40,166 nucleotides of DNA from Zavarzinella formosa DSM 19928 (GTDB lineage: Bacteria > Planctomycetota > Planctomycetia > Gemmatales > Gemmataceae). The notes under the pieces were generated by a model. That model was not told the DNA's origin, searched no databases, and worked only from the letters and a program-made list of their open reading frames with translations. The stretch is taken from assembly GCF_000255705.1 (NCBI RefSeq), contig NZ_JH636444.1, forward strand, positions 336,563 to 376,728, written 5' to 3'. A program made the position numbers and the translations under genes. Within the stretch, counting starts at the first letter, position 1. Each line of letters begins with the position of its first letter. Below are positions 25,767 to 34,081 of the stretch, piece after piece.

Positions 25767-26340
25767 ATGAGCGGTCGGCATCCAAATCGCCAGGTGACTC
25801 ACCCGTCACACGTCCGGGATTTGCAGGAGTCCTCGCTGAGTCGCCAGACTTGGGAGGAGGCCGGGCTGTATTCGGAATCCAACGCCGCCAGCATCGCTGA
25901 ATCGGCTGGGACGGTATCCATCGGGCGATCGGTTGTTGCCTGGTGTTCCCGTATTGGAACCTGGACGGCTCGCCGACGGGCTACTCGCGGGTAAAGCCTG
26001 AAAAGCCGCGAGTCAACCCAAAGAAGAACAAGCCGCAAAAGTACGAGGCGCCGCGAGGGCGTCCGCCGCGACTCCATTTCCCGAAGTTGGTTCGGGAACG
26101 TCACCAGTCCGGTGATCCGATCCTGATCACCGAGGGGGAGAAAAAAAGCCTGTGCGGGTGCCAGGAGCAGTTTCTGACCATCGGGCTGAACGGAATCTGG
26201 TCTTGGAGCAGCAATTGCCGGCCGCCGGGGGATTTCGATTCAATTGCCTGGGCGAGCCGGAAAGTGTTCATCGCATTTGACTCGGATCGGACGGAGAACC
26301 CGAAGATCCGCAAAGCCGAACTGCGACTGGCCGAGCCAGG
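25767..26340 (+). pseudogene. DUF3854 primase-like (TOPRIM) protein, frameshifted and truncated
   Basis: The first part, from an ATG at 25767, has 'HPSHVRDLQESSLSRQTWEE' and 'AGLYSESNAASIAESAG', typical of the DUF3854 N-terminus. Near 25922 the frame shifts by one base, and 'FPYWNLDGSPTGYSRVKPEKP' continues in the next frame. Then come 'DPILITEGEKKSLCG' (TOPRIM-like acidic motif), 'IGLNGIWSWS' and 'FIAFDSDRTENPKIRKAELRL' (Asp-rich motif). DUF3854 proteins are primase/TOPRIM-related and are found on plasmids and integrative elements, often fused to helicases. Here the gene breaks off after 'RKAELRLAE' and runs into an HTH fragment, so the C-terminus is lost. Confidence 0.75.
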
Positions 26341-26550
26341 GGGCCCAAGAAACAAGTCGACGACCAACTGCTGCTGGCCCTGGCCTGCGGAGCCTCCTAC
26401 GAGGCGGCGGCCGCGAAGGCGGGGTCGAGCGTCGCCACGGTCAAGCGCCGCCTGCAGAACCCGGTCTTCCGGCAACGGCTTCGCGACCTGCGGGGCGAGA
26501 TGTTCCAGCGGGCGACGGCGATGCTGACCGCCTCGGGCGTTGCCACATGA
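26341..26550 (+). pseudogene. HTH (terminase-small-subunit-like) gene fragment
   Basis: In a frame different from the DUF3854 remnant, 'KKQVDDQLLLALACGASYEA' and 'AAAKAGSSVATVKRRLQNPV' and 'RLRDLRGEMFQRATAMLTAS' run to a TGA at 26548-26550. This is the helix-turn-helix start of a small protein family common in planctomycete mobile regions ('LALACGAS...AA..AGVS..TV.RRL..P.F'). There is no start codon, because the fragment begins at the deletion junction with DUF3854, and the protein ends earlier than usual relatives. Confidence 0.6.
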
Positions 26551-26762
26551 AGCGTGATGGTGACGCGTATGGGAGTGAACCTGGATGCTCCTTTATGATG
26601 TTTACCGCATTAGGAGTCTCGAGCCGACACCCAGTGATATTGTAAACTGGCGAAAAAATGGGTGCTCCAGCGACAATATCCTTGGTTTCCCAAGTGCTCA
26701 TCAGAACTCAAATTTGGAAACTACTGCGCAAAAGAAAACATCCGGCAAATGCTGATGGTTTT

Positions 26763-28151
26763 CTACCTTACACCAAGACGATAATGCTCAAGTGCGGCAA
26801 ACACTTCGGAATGAGTTTCCCACCCGTCAAGCAACGGGTCCGGATCCCACCCCAAAAATGCGGATGTCGGCGGTGGAGGCCGGTCGTCAAGCAACTCGCG
26901 GTCGCCGTTTCTCCCAACGATGACGCAGGCTTGACGGTGGCGGGTGAGGAGCACGCACAGCCGGCCTGGGTCGAGGTGGAACTCGTCCGCCTCTGGCAGA
27001 CCCGACAGGGGGTGCCAGACAAACACCACTTCGTACTCCAGCCCTTGCAGCTTGTTTGCCGTCTCGACAACGACCCGGTCGAGCCCGCGAGCGTCAAGGG
27101 CGGCCCGGAGTTGATCCTTCTGATCGTTGTGGCAGACGCCGACGGCCACGCGTTCCGGCGGGAGGGCGGCCAGCGCGGGAACGCGCTCGCATCGGACGTT
27201 CGGGCTTCGGTCGAACAGCCGGCCGACCAAGTCAGTGATCAGAGCCAGTGCCTCGGGGTCGGCTTGGAGAACGGCGGCTCGGGGCAATTCTACGTGAGCC
27301 CATCCATGGCCGGCCGCCATGTCAAGAACGGCGTCAAGGCGATTTTGCCTTCTTCCTCCCCGCCCCAATCGCAGTTCCCGCACTCCGAGCAGGACGGCCG
27401 CGTCAAAGCGGAGCCCGGGATAAAACAACCGGGCAATCGTCGTTGCTCGTGCGTCAAGCCGGCGAGTGATCGGCAGTTCGTGCACGCGGGTGGAAGGGTG
27501 GTTGTGCCGGAGCACGCCGACGGCCGTTTGCAGCGGATCTTCGGGCAGGCCCCGCCATCGCCCGGGATCGGCGACGGTGGCAAACGGACTGATCTGGCCG
27601 GAGTCGCCCACCAGGAGATGAACAGGGGCCAGGCCGCCGACCGCGAAATATTTCGCGGAGTCGGCTTGGTAGGCCTCGTCGATCAAAAGCACGTCAAATG
27701 TGCCAAGGTCGCCGCGGGCGAAAGCATCCCCGAGTTTGCTCAGGGTGCCGACGACCAGGTTTTGACCGTTCGCCTCTTTGGATTTCTCCTCCCGGACCCC
27801 TTGAAGCTCCCGCACCGGATCGGGGAGCGTCACCGTGCTGGCCGGGACAAATGTCACGCTCCGGTCTTTCCCTTCGGCGCAATAGCGAGTCGCGATCGTT
27901 CTCACCAAACCGAACGCCTGTTCGTTCGTCGGGGCGGCCACGGCCACCCGAAGTCCCCGAGCCCGGGCCCGCTCCACGGCGGTTGCCACCAGAAAGCTTT
28001 TCCCGGCACCGGCGGGCGCGGTGACGATTACCCCACGTCGTCCGCCGACACCTTCCAGCAGGTGTTTAATCGCCGCGTCGGAGACGGCCTCCGCGGAGGC
28101 CACGGCCGCGGCGTCATAAATGTCCGGGGTGGCGGTTGAGCGATCAGCCAT
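26763..28151 (-). CDS. SF1 helicase / AAA-type DNA translocase, third gene of the cassette
   Basis: 462 residues from the ATG at 28151, which overlaps the stop of the preceding gene by eight bases (ATGGCTGA); a longer frame to 28289 lies inside that gene. Walker A 'TAPAGAGKS' at about 44-52, motif Ia region 'VAVAAPTNEQA', Walker B 'DVLLIDEAYQ' at 153-162, motif III 'LLVGDSGQISPF' at 179-190, motif V-like 'ETANKLQGLEYEVVFVW' and motif VI 'LLTRHRQACVIVGR' near 401-414 are all present. This is a complete SF1 core of the DNA2/NAM7/Upf1-like type with no extra nuclease domain. It probably unwinds or moves along nucleic acid for the nuclease encoded two genes upstream. Its position and coupling imply one complex. 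I cannot tie it to a named defence system. Confidence 0.85.
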   Translation of the reverse strand: MADRSTATPDIYDAAAVASAEAVSDAAIKHLLEGVGGRRGVIVTAPAGAGKSFLVATAVERARARGLRVAVAAPTNEQAFGLVRTIATRYCAEGKDRSVTFVPASTVTLPDPVRELQGVREEKSKEANGQNLVVGTLSKLGDAFARGDLGTFDVLLIDEAYQADSAKYFAVGGLAPVHLLVGDSGQISPFATVADPGRWRGLPEDPLQTAVGVLRHNHPSTRVHELPITRRLDARATTIARLFYPGLRFDAAVLLGVRELRLGRGGRRQNRLDAVLDMAAGHGWAHVELPRAAVLQADPEALALITDLVGRLFDRSPNVRCERVPALAALPPERVAVGVCHNDQKDQLRAALDARGLDRVVVETANKLQGLEYEVVFVWHPLSGLPEADEFHLDPGRLCVLLTRHRQACVIVGRNGDRELLDDRPPPPTSAFLGWDPDPLLDGWETHSEVFAALEHYRLGVR

Positions 28152-29622
28152 TTGCAGGGTCCTCCGTTGCGGATTCTTCAATTGGTTGGGGCAGCGGGGG
28201 CAACGAAGAGGCTTTATGCGTCCACGGATCTTCGGACGGGAGCTTGCCCAGCCACTCCGGCTTTGTCGAGTGAACCGAAAAGCAGACATTCCGGCCGACC
28301 GTCGGGAGCGATGCGGCCGCCGTCGATGTCATCAATTTCAGCACGATGTCCGAGCCGCCGTTCGGCGCGTCTCCGATTTCTTCGACCACAAACTCCCGGC
28401 CGGTGGGTTGTTCGGTCCACCATAGTTCGCGGCCGACCGGGATCAGACACGGATCCGGGGAACGCAACGTGACCAGCGGCCGGAGGACCATTCGCTTGGG
28501 ACCGGGTTCCTTGTGGTCCGGATCCACATGGCTGACCGTCCCGCGCACGGCCTTGTTCGCCAGCACATACCCCGCCATCCGCAACGGGTCGTCGCAGGCT
28601 TCCTCGGCTTCCAAAAGGCGTCCGGCCTCCTCCGTGTTCCGGAGCGAGGTCGCGGCCTGCCGGGGCGACTGGCGTGTTTTCCTCAAGCCGTTGCGGGCCA
28701 GCCAGTCCATGTGCCAGGTGTACGATTGCCGGTCGGAATCCCACCGTCTGCCGACGGAATCCGCCTCCGGCAACATCAACTCCCGCTCCCGGCAACGCCA
28801 GAGCAAATCCCACGTCCGGCGCAGGAGCGGCTGGTAATGTCGCCTGATGGGATCGAGGAACGGGCCGACCGTTGCGGGGTCCGAGCTTCCCTTTCGTTTC
28901 GCGTTGAACTCCTCCACGAGCGGGATAAGCCTTTGCTCGTCATCTCCGTCCGGCGCCGGCCCGGCGGGAAGCGTTTCTGCGCCGGCCGCCGCGTCAAACC
29001 CGCTGACTCCCGCAGGGGGCGCAATGAACGCCTCCAGCGCCGGCAATGACTGGCGCTCGGGGCCTGACTGGGCGGTCACCCAGTGGGCGTTCATCAAGTC
29101 GGTCATGGCGACGATCATCTGCTGTCCCGGGCTGGCGTGATGATCCCATAGAAATCTCAGATGCCTTCCGAGACGGACAATTATCGGATCGACCGCGTTG
29201 GGACCGTCGGTCGGCAAATAGGCGAGCCGCCGGCCGAGTTTGCCGAGTAATTCGACCGTCGCGGAGTTCGCGACAAGGATCTGCGGAGCCGTTCGCGAAA
29301 CTGTGAAACTGTAGTCGCCTCTGGTCAGCGTCTCCCGGTCGGCCGCGCACTCCTCGAACCGGGGATTGAACCATTTCGCAAACTCCAGCAAAGCGCCAAA
29401 CGCCAGGCCACGGTTGCGAGGCTCACCGGCCACGGCCGTCTGGAGGCTGGCATGTTCGTTTCCCCACCCGATGGCGGCGGCCGAGAATGGCTCCCCGCCC
29501 AGCTGCCAAAGGACGATGGCGATCGGTTTCGGAACCAGCCGACGATGACGAACCAGACTGCTCCGAACCCCCCGGCCCGATGTGAAAGAGCGGGCCATGA
29601 GGGCGACATCAAGATGGTTCAT
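28144..29622 (-). CDS. Unknown protein, middle gene of the nuclease-helicase cassette
   Basis: 492 residues. The ATG at 29622 overlaps the stop of the nuclease gene (ATGA), and its own stop overlaps the helicase start. I recognise no family. It has no signal peptide or membrane segment, so it should be cytoplasmic. The first ~200 residues look like a folded globular domain ('PIAIVLWQLGGEPFSAAAIG', 'GLAFGALLEFAKWFNP', 'HLRFLWDHHASPGQQMIVAM'). An Ala/Pro/Gly-rich linker near 210-235 is followed by a helical, Arg-rich region ('RRHYQPLLRRTWDLLWRCRE') and a C-terminal part ('RMVLRPLVTLRSPDPCLIPVGRELWW'). The codon choice and length are normal for a real gene. By position it is the likely specificity or bridging subunit of the cassette (inference). 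Confidence 0.75.
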   Translation of the reverse strand: MNHLDVALMARSFTSGRGVRSSLVRHRRLVPKPIAIVLWQLGGEPFSAAAIGWGNEHASLQTAVAGEPRNRGLAFGALLEFAKWFNPRFEECAADRETLTRGDYSFTVSRTAPQILVANSATVELLGKLGRRLAYLPTDGPNAVDPIIVRLGRHLRFLWDHHASPGQQMIVAMTDLMNAHWVTAQSGPERQSLPALEAFIAPPAGVSGFDAAAGAETLPAGPAPDGDDEQRLIPLVEEFNAKRKGSSDPATVGPFLDPIRRHYQPLLRRTWDLLWRCRERELMLPEADSVGRRWDSDRQSYTWHMDWLARNGLRKTRQSPRQAATSLRNTEEAGRLLEAEEACDDPLRMAGYVLANKAVRGTVSHVDPDHKEPGPKRMVLRPLVTLRSPDPCLIPVGRELWWTEQPTGREFVVEEIGDAPNGGSDIVLKLMTSTAAASLPTVGRNVCFSVHSTKPEWLGKLPSEDPWTHKASSLPPLPQPIEESATEDPANG

Positions 29623-30818
29623 GCGATGCTCCGTGCGGGGGCCGGTGAAAGAACCTCGTCAATGAGTCGACCCGCCGTCTTCAACAGCGTGGCGGCGGGA
29701 ACTTCAGCCGGGGTCGGTGTCGCGCCGCGGGCCAGCAAATCGGCCCGGCCAAGGGAGATCACTTCGGGCAGCAACCTGGCGACTGTCGAGCCGGTCAGGG
29801 CCGGGGAACCGCCGCAGACCGCTCGTTCGCGGCAGAACCGGGCGTTGCCGCAGGTTGACAGGCAATTGGGCGAATAGGCCGTGCCGACCCGATCGGCGAT
29901 CGAATGCAACGAGTCGAGCCGTGTTCGCTCGTCGGCCGTCTCGTTTGCCACCGGGCCGAAGGAAATGTCGGCGGGCGTCGCCGCAGCCACGTCCCTGGCG
30001 TTTGGAATGCCGGCGAGTACCCGGCCGAGCCGGGTGAGACGCGCCGACACCCGCTGTTCCGAAAGCGTCGGCGACAAGCCGACGTTGCGGGGCGTGATGA
30101 CCAGCGCGCGGTCGCTGACCGATAGCAACGGGTCGCCGCCTAAATTCGCCACGGCTTCGCGGGCGAGCATGACGTAAAGAGCGGCCTGGTCCAAGGCCGC
30201 GCCGAGTTGATCGGGGTCAACCCGGTCATCCACCTTGGGGAACGACTTGACCTCCGCAACCCGGATTTCATTTGCCCGGCCGTCCACGGCCAGGGCGTCG
30301 GCCTCAAAGAATGCCGGCAGTCCGCCGATGTTGCCGGTGAGAACCGCCCCGTCGATCAATCTCGCGGCGTTGTTCTTGCCTTGGATAATTTCGGAGATGA
30401 GCCCGGAGGTCGCTTTCAACCGGGCGGGCATGCGCCCGTTTCCCGCGGGAAACCCCTCTCGCAGGTTCACGATTCTGGCTCCGCTGGCCGGAAACCCGAG
30501 GGGTTCGCGGAGCAGCTCCCGCGTCAGGAAGTAGTCGTCTTTCCGGAGCGATTTTTCAAATGTCAAACCGCGTAGGATCGAAAACGGCGACAGGCCGAAA
30601 ACGGCTTGGAGTCGTGTTCCCGTCAACAGCCGGTCGAAATCCACTCCGGCGGCGAAGCCCAGGGTGGCGAGGCGGCAGGTGGTGTTCTGCGCGAATGAGG
30701 CCAATACCCGCACGTCCGGCGTGCGTCTCGGCGAATTGCCCCGGATTTCGTTCAGCCTTTGTTCAAGACCGGCATCATCAGCCATTTGAACCACCCCCGG
30801 CGGCCTTGCTTGCCGCAT
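29619..30818 (-). CDS. Cas4/AddB-like PD-(D/E)XK nuclease with Fe-S cysteine cluster, first gene of the cassette
   Basis: 399 residues from the ATG at 30818, which has an excellent GGGGAGG ribosome-binding site; the frame is open to 30887 without one. RecB-family nuclease motifs are in order: 'GLTFE' (Glu 88), 'FFEADAL' (Asp 174), 'EVK' (Glu 189-Lys 191) and 'QAALYVML' (Gln 211, Tyr 215). Four cysteines at about 319, 323, 329 and 335 ('CLSTCGNARFCRERAVC') have the spacing expected for a 4Fe-4S cluster as in Cas4 and AddB. In those enzymes the cluster stabilises the nuclease fold and the activity is on DNA ends or single strands. No cas1/cas2 gene or CRISPR array is nearby, so it is not a CRISPR Cas4. 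It shares an operon with an SF1 helicase, like AddAB in principle, but the helicase is a separate small protein. Confidence 0.82.
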   Translation of the reverse strand: MRQARPPGVVQMADDAGLEQRLNEIRGNSPRRTPDVRVLASFAQNTTCRLATLGFAAGVDFDRLLTGTRLQAVFGLSPFSILRGLTFEKSLRKDDYFLTRELLREPLGFPASGARIVNLREGFPAGNGRMPARLKATSGLISEIIQGKNNAARLIDGAVLTGNIGGLPAFFEADALAVDGRANEIRVAEVKSFPKVDDRVDPDQLGAALDQAALYVMLAREAVANLGGDPLLSVSDRALVITPRNVGLSPTLSEQRVSARLTRLGRVLAGIPNARDVAAATPADISFGPVANETADERTRLDSLHSIADRVGTAYSPNCLSTCGNARFCRERAVCGGSPALTGSTVARLLPEVISLGRADLLARGATPTPAEVPAATLLKTAGRLIDEVLSPAPARSIA

Positions 30819-31048
30819 GTTTTCCTCCCCGTCTCCTCGGAGGGAACTCGTTTGACGACCGTCGGCCACGCTGGCCGATGGCGGCATGAAACTTCTTGTC
30901 GCTTGAAGATCAGTAACGGGGGATGCCGGAAAGAATCCGGATTTGTCGTCGGACTTGCTTGGAAGGCGGGAAAAAGATCATTCAGCGCCAGATTGATCGG
31001 CCAACCCGGCGTGAAATGGCTGATCGGGATGCTCGTTCATTCCGCATC
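30819..31048. promoter_or_regulatory. Gap between hsdR and the nuclease-helicase cassette
   Basis: About 230 bases with no supported gene. It contains the perfect 7-base inverted repeat TCGGCCA (30862-30868) / TGGCCGA (30872-30878), 44 bases upstream of the nuclease start. That repeat could be an operator or part of an hsdR terminator. The gap is wide enough for an independent promoter for the cassette. Confidence 0.4.
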
Positions 31049-34000
31049 TCACGACGCGTCCGGGTCCGCCTGGGTTTTTCGCTCCGCATAGCGGTCGAAC
31101 AGCAGGTCATTCAGGAAGTCGGCGAACTCGGGCTTGTCGTTGATCTGCTTGAAGAACTTGAAGTTGGTGTCGATCATGTCCTGAACGTGGTCGCGGACTT
31201 TGTGGTCGAACGTCAGGCGGGCGTTCTCGCGGGTGTTCACGGCGAAGCTGGCCGCCATCCCGGCGTCGGCGTCGATCTTCACCTCCAGCGTTTCGAGGAA
31301 CTGCTTGTCCTCTTCCGCGAAGGTCGTGCCGAACCGGTCGTTGAGCAGTCGCAGGATCTCCGAAAGGGATTCAAGTTGTTCCTCGGGCTTTCCGCCCGTG
31401 GCCCCGCCCTTGTGACGCTCCAGCACGCCCTTGCCCGGCTCGGGACTGATCGATTCACGGGCGGCCTGCACCAGCCGGACGGTGTTCACGTCGACGAATT
31501 TTTGCAATTCGCGGGGTTGGTCCTCCCGGGGCACGGGCAGCAACCGTGGCAACAACCGGCAGAACTGGAAGAGTTGCTCAAGCTCCGGGTCTTCGAACGT
31601 GATCACCTGCCCGAGGAAGGCGTACAACTCGGCGTAGCGGGTCAACTGGCGGCGGAACTCCCTCTGGTCGGCCTCGTCCCCCGCCGCGGCCCGGTCGGCC
31701 ACCGGTTTCAGCGAGGCGTACACCTTCTCCAATGACACCCGCGGCTTGTAATACTCGCGGGCGAACGCCTCCAGATCGGCGGCGAAGAAAAACCCGAACT
31801 GCTTGAGCGCGCTTTCGACCTTGTGAAGCTCGTTCGGGTCGGTTGCCTCGGCCAGGCTGGTCTGCCCGTGGTAACGGCCGAACGCTTCCTTGACGCGTTC
31901 GGCGTTGTCCGCGAAGTCGAGGATGCAGGTGTCGGACTTCAACGGCGGCATCGTCCGGTTCAGCCGGGACAGCGTCTGCACGGCGTTCACCCCGGCGAGC
32001 TTCTTGTCCACGTACATCGTGTGTAACAACGGCTGGTCGAACCCGGTCTGGAATTTGTTCGCAACGATCAGCAGCCGGTACGGATCGGTGGCGAATTTCG
32101 CGGCGGTCTGCGAGTCGGCGAAGCCGTTCATGCCCGCCTCGGTGTAATCCTTCTTGGTCCCTTCGTCGGTCACCGTGCCGGAGAACGCCACCACCGTCTT
32201 CCACGGATACCCCTTCTCCGCGATGTACTTGTCTGCCTCCAGCTTGTAGGCCACCGCTTGTTGCCGCGAACCCGTGACGAGCATCGCCCGTGCCCGGTGG
32301 CCGATCTGGTCGATCACTTTCGCGGCGACATGGCCGACGATCACTTCCACCTTCTCGCGGATCGTCTTGGGGTTCTCGGCGACGAACCGGGTCAGCAGCT
32401 TGCTCGCCTTCTGCTTGTCGAACTTCGGGTCTTCCTTCACTTTTTTCAACAGTGTCCAATAGGTGCGATACGAGACGAAGTTTTTCAGGACGTCGAGGAT
32501 AAACCCTTCCTCAATGGCCTGCCGCATGCTGTACAAACTGAACGGCTCGAAGCCGCCGCCGGGCACGGGCATGCCGAACAGTTCGAGCGTCTCTTCCTTC
32601 GGGGTGGCGGTGAACGCGAACGTGCTCACGTGTTTCATCCGGCCGCGGGCCTTCTGGTCCTTCAGGGCCAGATCGGTCGGGGTTTCGTCGTCTTCTTCCT
32701 CGGAGCTTACCCGCAGCGTCGCCTTCATCTCCCGGGAGGCGTCGCCGCCTTGGGACGAGTGGGCCTCGTCCAGAATCAAGGCGAAGGTGTAGCCCTTGAG
32801 CTTGTAAAACTCGGGCTTGCCGGAGTCCTCGGGGGTTTTCCCCTCCTCTTTCTGTTTTTTCTCCCAGTCCTCCCGGAGTTTGCGGACTTGTGTCAGGATC
32901 ACCGGGAACTTTTGCAGCGTGGTGACGATGATTTGTTTGCCGGACTCCAGCGCCTCTTTGAGTTGCTTGCCGCTTTGGTCGATGTGCTCGACCAGCCCGG
33001 CTGTTTGCTCGAAGGAAGTCACCGTTCGGCTCAATTGCCGGTCGAGGGCGATGCGGTCGGTCACCACGATCACCGAGTCGAACACCCGCTTGTCGTCCTT
33101 GCCGTGCAACGAGGCCAGCCGGTGGGCGAGCCAGGCAATGGAGTTCGACTTGCCGCTGCCCGCGCTGTGCTGGATCAGGTAGTTCCGTCCCGGTCCGCAG
33201 TCGCGGGCGTGCGTCACCAACCGGCGAACGGAGTCGAGTTGGTGATACCGCGGCACGATCACGGAGCGTTTGAGTTTCCCTTGGTCGTCGCGGTCTCGCA
33301 TGTCCTGGATGAAGTATTGCATCAGGTCGAGCACGCTGTCCCGCGTCCAGACCTCCCGCCAGAGGTAGGAGGTGCCGAAGCCGTCGCCGAGCTTGGGGGG
33401 CGGGTTCCCGGCTCCCCGGTTCTTACCGTCGCCGTCGCCGCGGTTGAACGGCAGGAAGACGGTGTCGTCCCCCTTCAAGTGTGTGGCGACGTAGACCAAA
33501 AACGGATCGACCGCGAAGTGGGCGAGGCAGCGGCCGAGGGCGAACACCGGCTCGCGCGGGTCGCGGCTGCGGCGGTATTGCGTGATCGCGTCCTTCACGT
33601 CCTGCCCGTTCAACGGGTTCTTCAACTCGGCGGTGAACAGCGGCAAGCCGTTCAGGAACAACACCAAGTCGAGGCTGTGGTCGGTCTTCTCGCTGTAGCG
33701 AACCTGACGCATCACGGTGAACTGGTTCGCCTGATACAGCGTCTCGGTGTCGGGGTTGAAGGTGGTTTCCGGCTTCCAGAACGCGAGCCGGAACTTGCAC
33801 CCGGTCGCCTTCACGCCCTGTCTCAGCACGGTCATGGTGCCGTCTGCCTCGACGGCCTCGGCGATCCGCTTCAGAAACACGGTGCGGGCATCTGCCTTGT
33901 GCTGGGCGACAAACTTGGCCCACTCTTTCGCCTGGGTGGCCTCGACAAAGTCGATGAGCGGACCGGGGTCGAGGCACAACGCTTTGTCAAACGCGGACGG

Positions 34001-34081
34001 CGGCCGCTGGATATAGTGGACCTTCATCAGATCGGCCACGATGGCGGTTTCGAGGGCCTGTTCGGAGATTGCTTTGCTCAT
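31049..34081 (-). CDS. hsdR: Type I restriction enzyme, R subunit
   Basis: 1010 residues, normal for HsdR. The N-terminal nuclease domain carries the PD-(D/E)XK motif: Asp 138 ('SLDLVLF') and 'AELK' at 151-154 with Glu 152 and Lys 154. The helicase-like motor has Walker A 'SAGSGKS' at 306-312, 'VVTDRIALDRQL', 'DEAH' at 438-441, 'FAFTATPKEETLELFG' (motif III), 'FQTGFDQPLLHTMYVDKKL' (motif V) and 'QTLSRLNRT' (motif VI). A helical C-terminal part for docking to the methylase follows. All key residues are intact, so translocation and cleavage of unmodified DNA are expected. The ATG overlaps the hsdS stop (ATGA). It is the last gene of the M-ORF-S-R set. Confidence 0.96.
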   Translation of the reverse strand: MSKAISEQALETAIVADLMKVHYIQRPPSAFDKALCLDPGPLIDFVEATQAKEWAKFVAQHKADARTVFLKRIAEAVEADGTMTVLRQGVKATGCKFRLAFWKPETTFNPDTETLYQANQFTVMRQVRYSEKTDHSLDLVLFLNGLPLFTAELKNPLNGQDVKDAITQYRRSRDPREPVFALGRCLAHFAVDPFLVYVATHLKGDDTVFLPFNRGDGDGKNRGAGNPPPKLGDGFGTSYLWREVWTRDSVLDLMQYFIQDMRDRDDQGKLKRSVIVPRYHQLDSVRRLVTHARDCGPGRNYLIQHSAGSGKSNSIAWLAHRLASLHGKDDKRVFDSVIVVTDRIALDRQLSRTVTSFEQTAGLVEHIDQSGKQLKEALESGKQIIVTTLQKFPVILTQVRKLREDWEKKQKEEGKTPEDSGKPEFYKLKGYTFALILDEAHSSQGGDASREMKATLRVSSEEEDDETPTDLALKDQKARGRMKHVSTFAFTATPKEETLELFGMPVPGGGFEPFSLYSMRQAIEEGFILDVLKNFVSYRTYWTLLKKVKEDPKFDKQKASKLLTRFVAENPKTIREKVEVIVGHVAAKVIDQIGHRARAMLVTGSRQQAVAYKLEADKYIAEKGYPWKTVVAFSGTVTDEGTKKDYTEAGMNGFADSQTAAKFATDPYRLLIVANKFQTGFDQPLLHTMYVDKKLAGVNAVQTLSRLNRTMPPLKSDTCILDFADNAERVKEAFGRYHGQTSLAEATDPNELHKVESALKQFGFFFAADLEAFAREYYKPRVSLEKVYASLKPVADRAAAGDEADQREFRRQLTRYAELYAFLGQVITFEDPELEQLFQFCRLLPRLLPVPREDQPRELQKFVDVNTVRLVQAARESISPEPGKGVLERHKGGATGGKPEEQLESLSEILRLLNDRFGTTFAEEDKQFLETLEVKIDADAGMAASFAVNTRENARLTFDHKVRDHVQDMIDTNFKFFKQINDKPEFADFLNDLLFDRYAERKTQADPDAS

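Larger units (their letters stand above)
22581..26550 (+). mobile_element. Wreck of an integrative element (serine recombinase type)
   Basis: Six consecutive plus-strand genes belong together in planctomycete genomes as an integrative gene set: DUF2924, large serine recombinase, a small unknown gene, an ECF-type sigma factor, a DUF3854 primase-like gene and an HTH gene. Here every one carries a frameshift or truncation. The borders given are those of the first and last recognisable coding remnants; the attachment sites were not found. Confidence 0.75.

Noticed and set aside
22581-26550. Prophage interpretation of the recombinase region
   Set aside because: No capsid, portal, tail or lysis genes are present; the single terminase-like HTH fragment is also typical of planctomycete non-phage accessory DNA.
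26658-28139. A 493-codon plus-strand open frame opposite the SF1 helicase
   Set aside because: The minus strand carries all helicase motifs in order and overlapping start/stop codons with its neighbour; the plus-strand reading shows nothing recognisable.
29619-30818. Calling the nuclease a CRISPR Cas4
   Set aside because: It has Cas4-like motifs and cysteines, but there is no CRISPR array or other cas gene in the window, and its operon partners are a helicase and an unknown protein.
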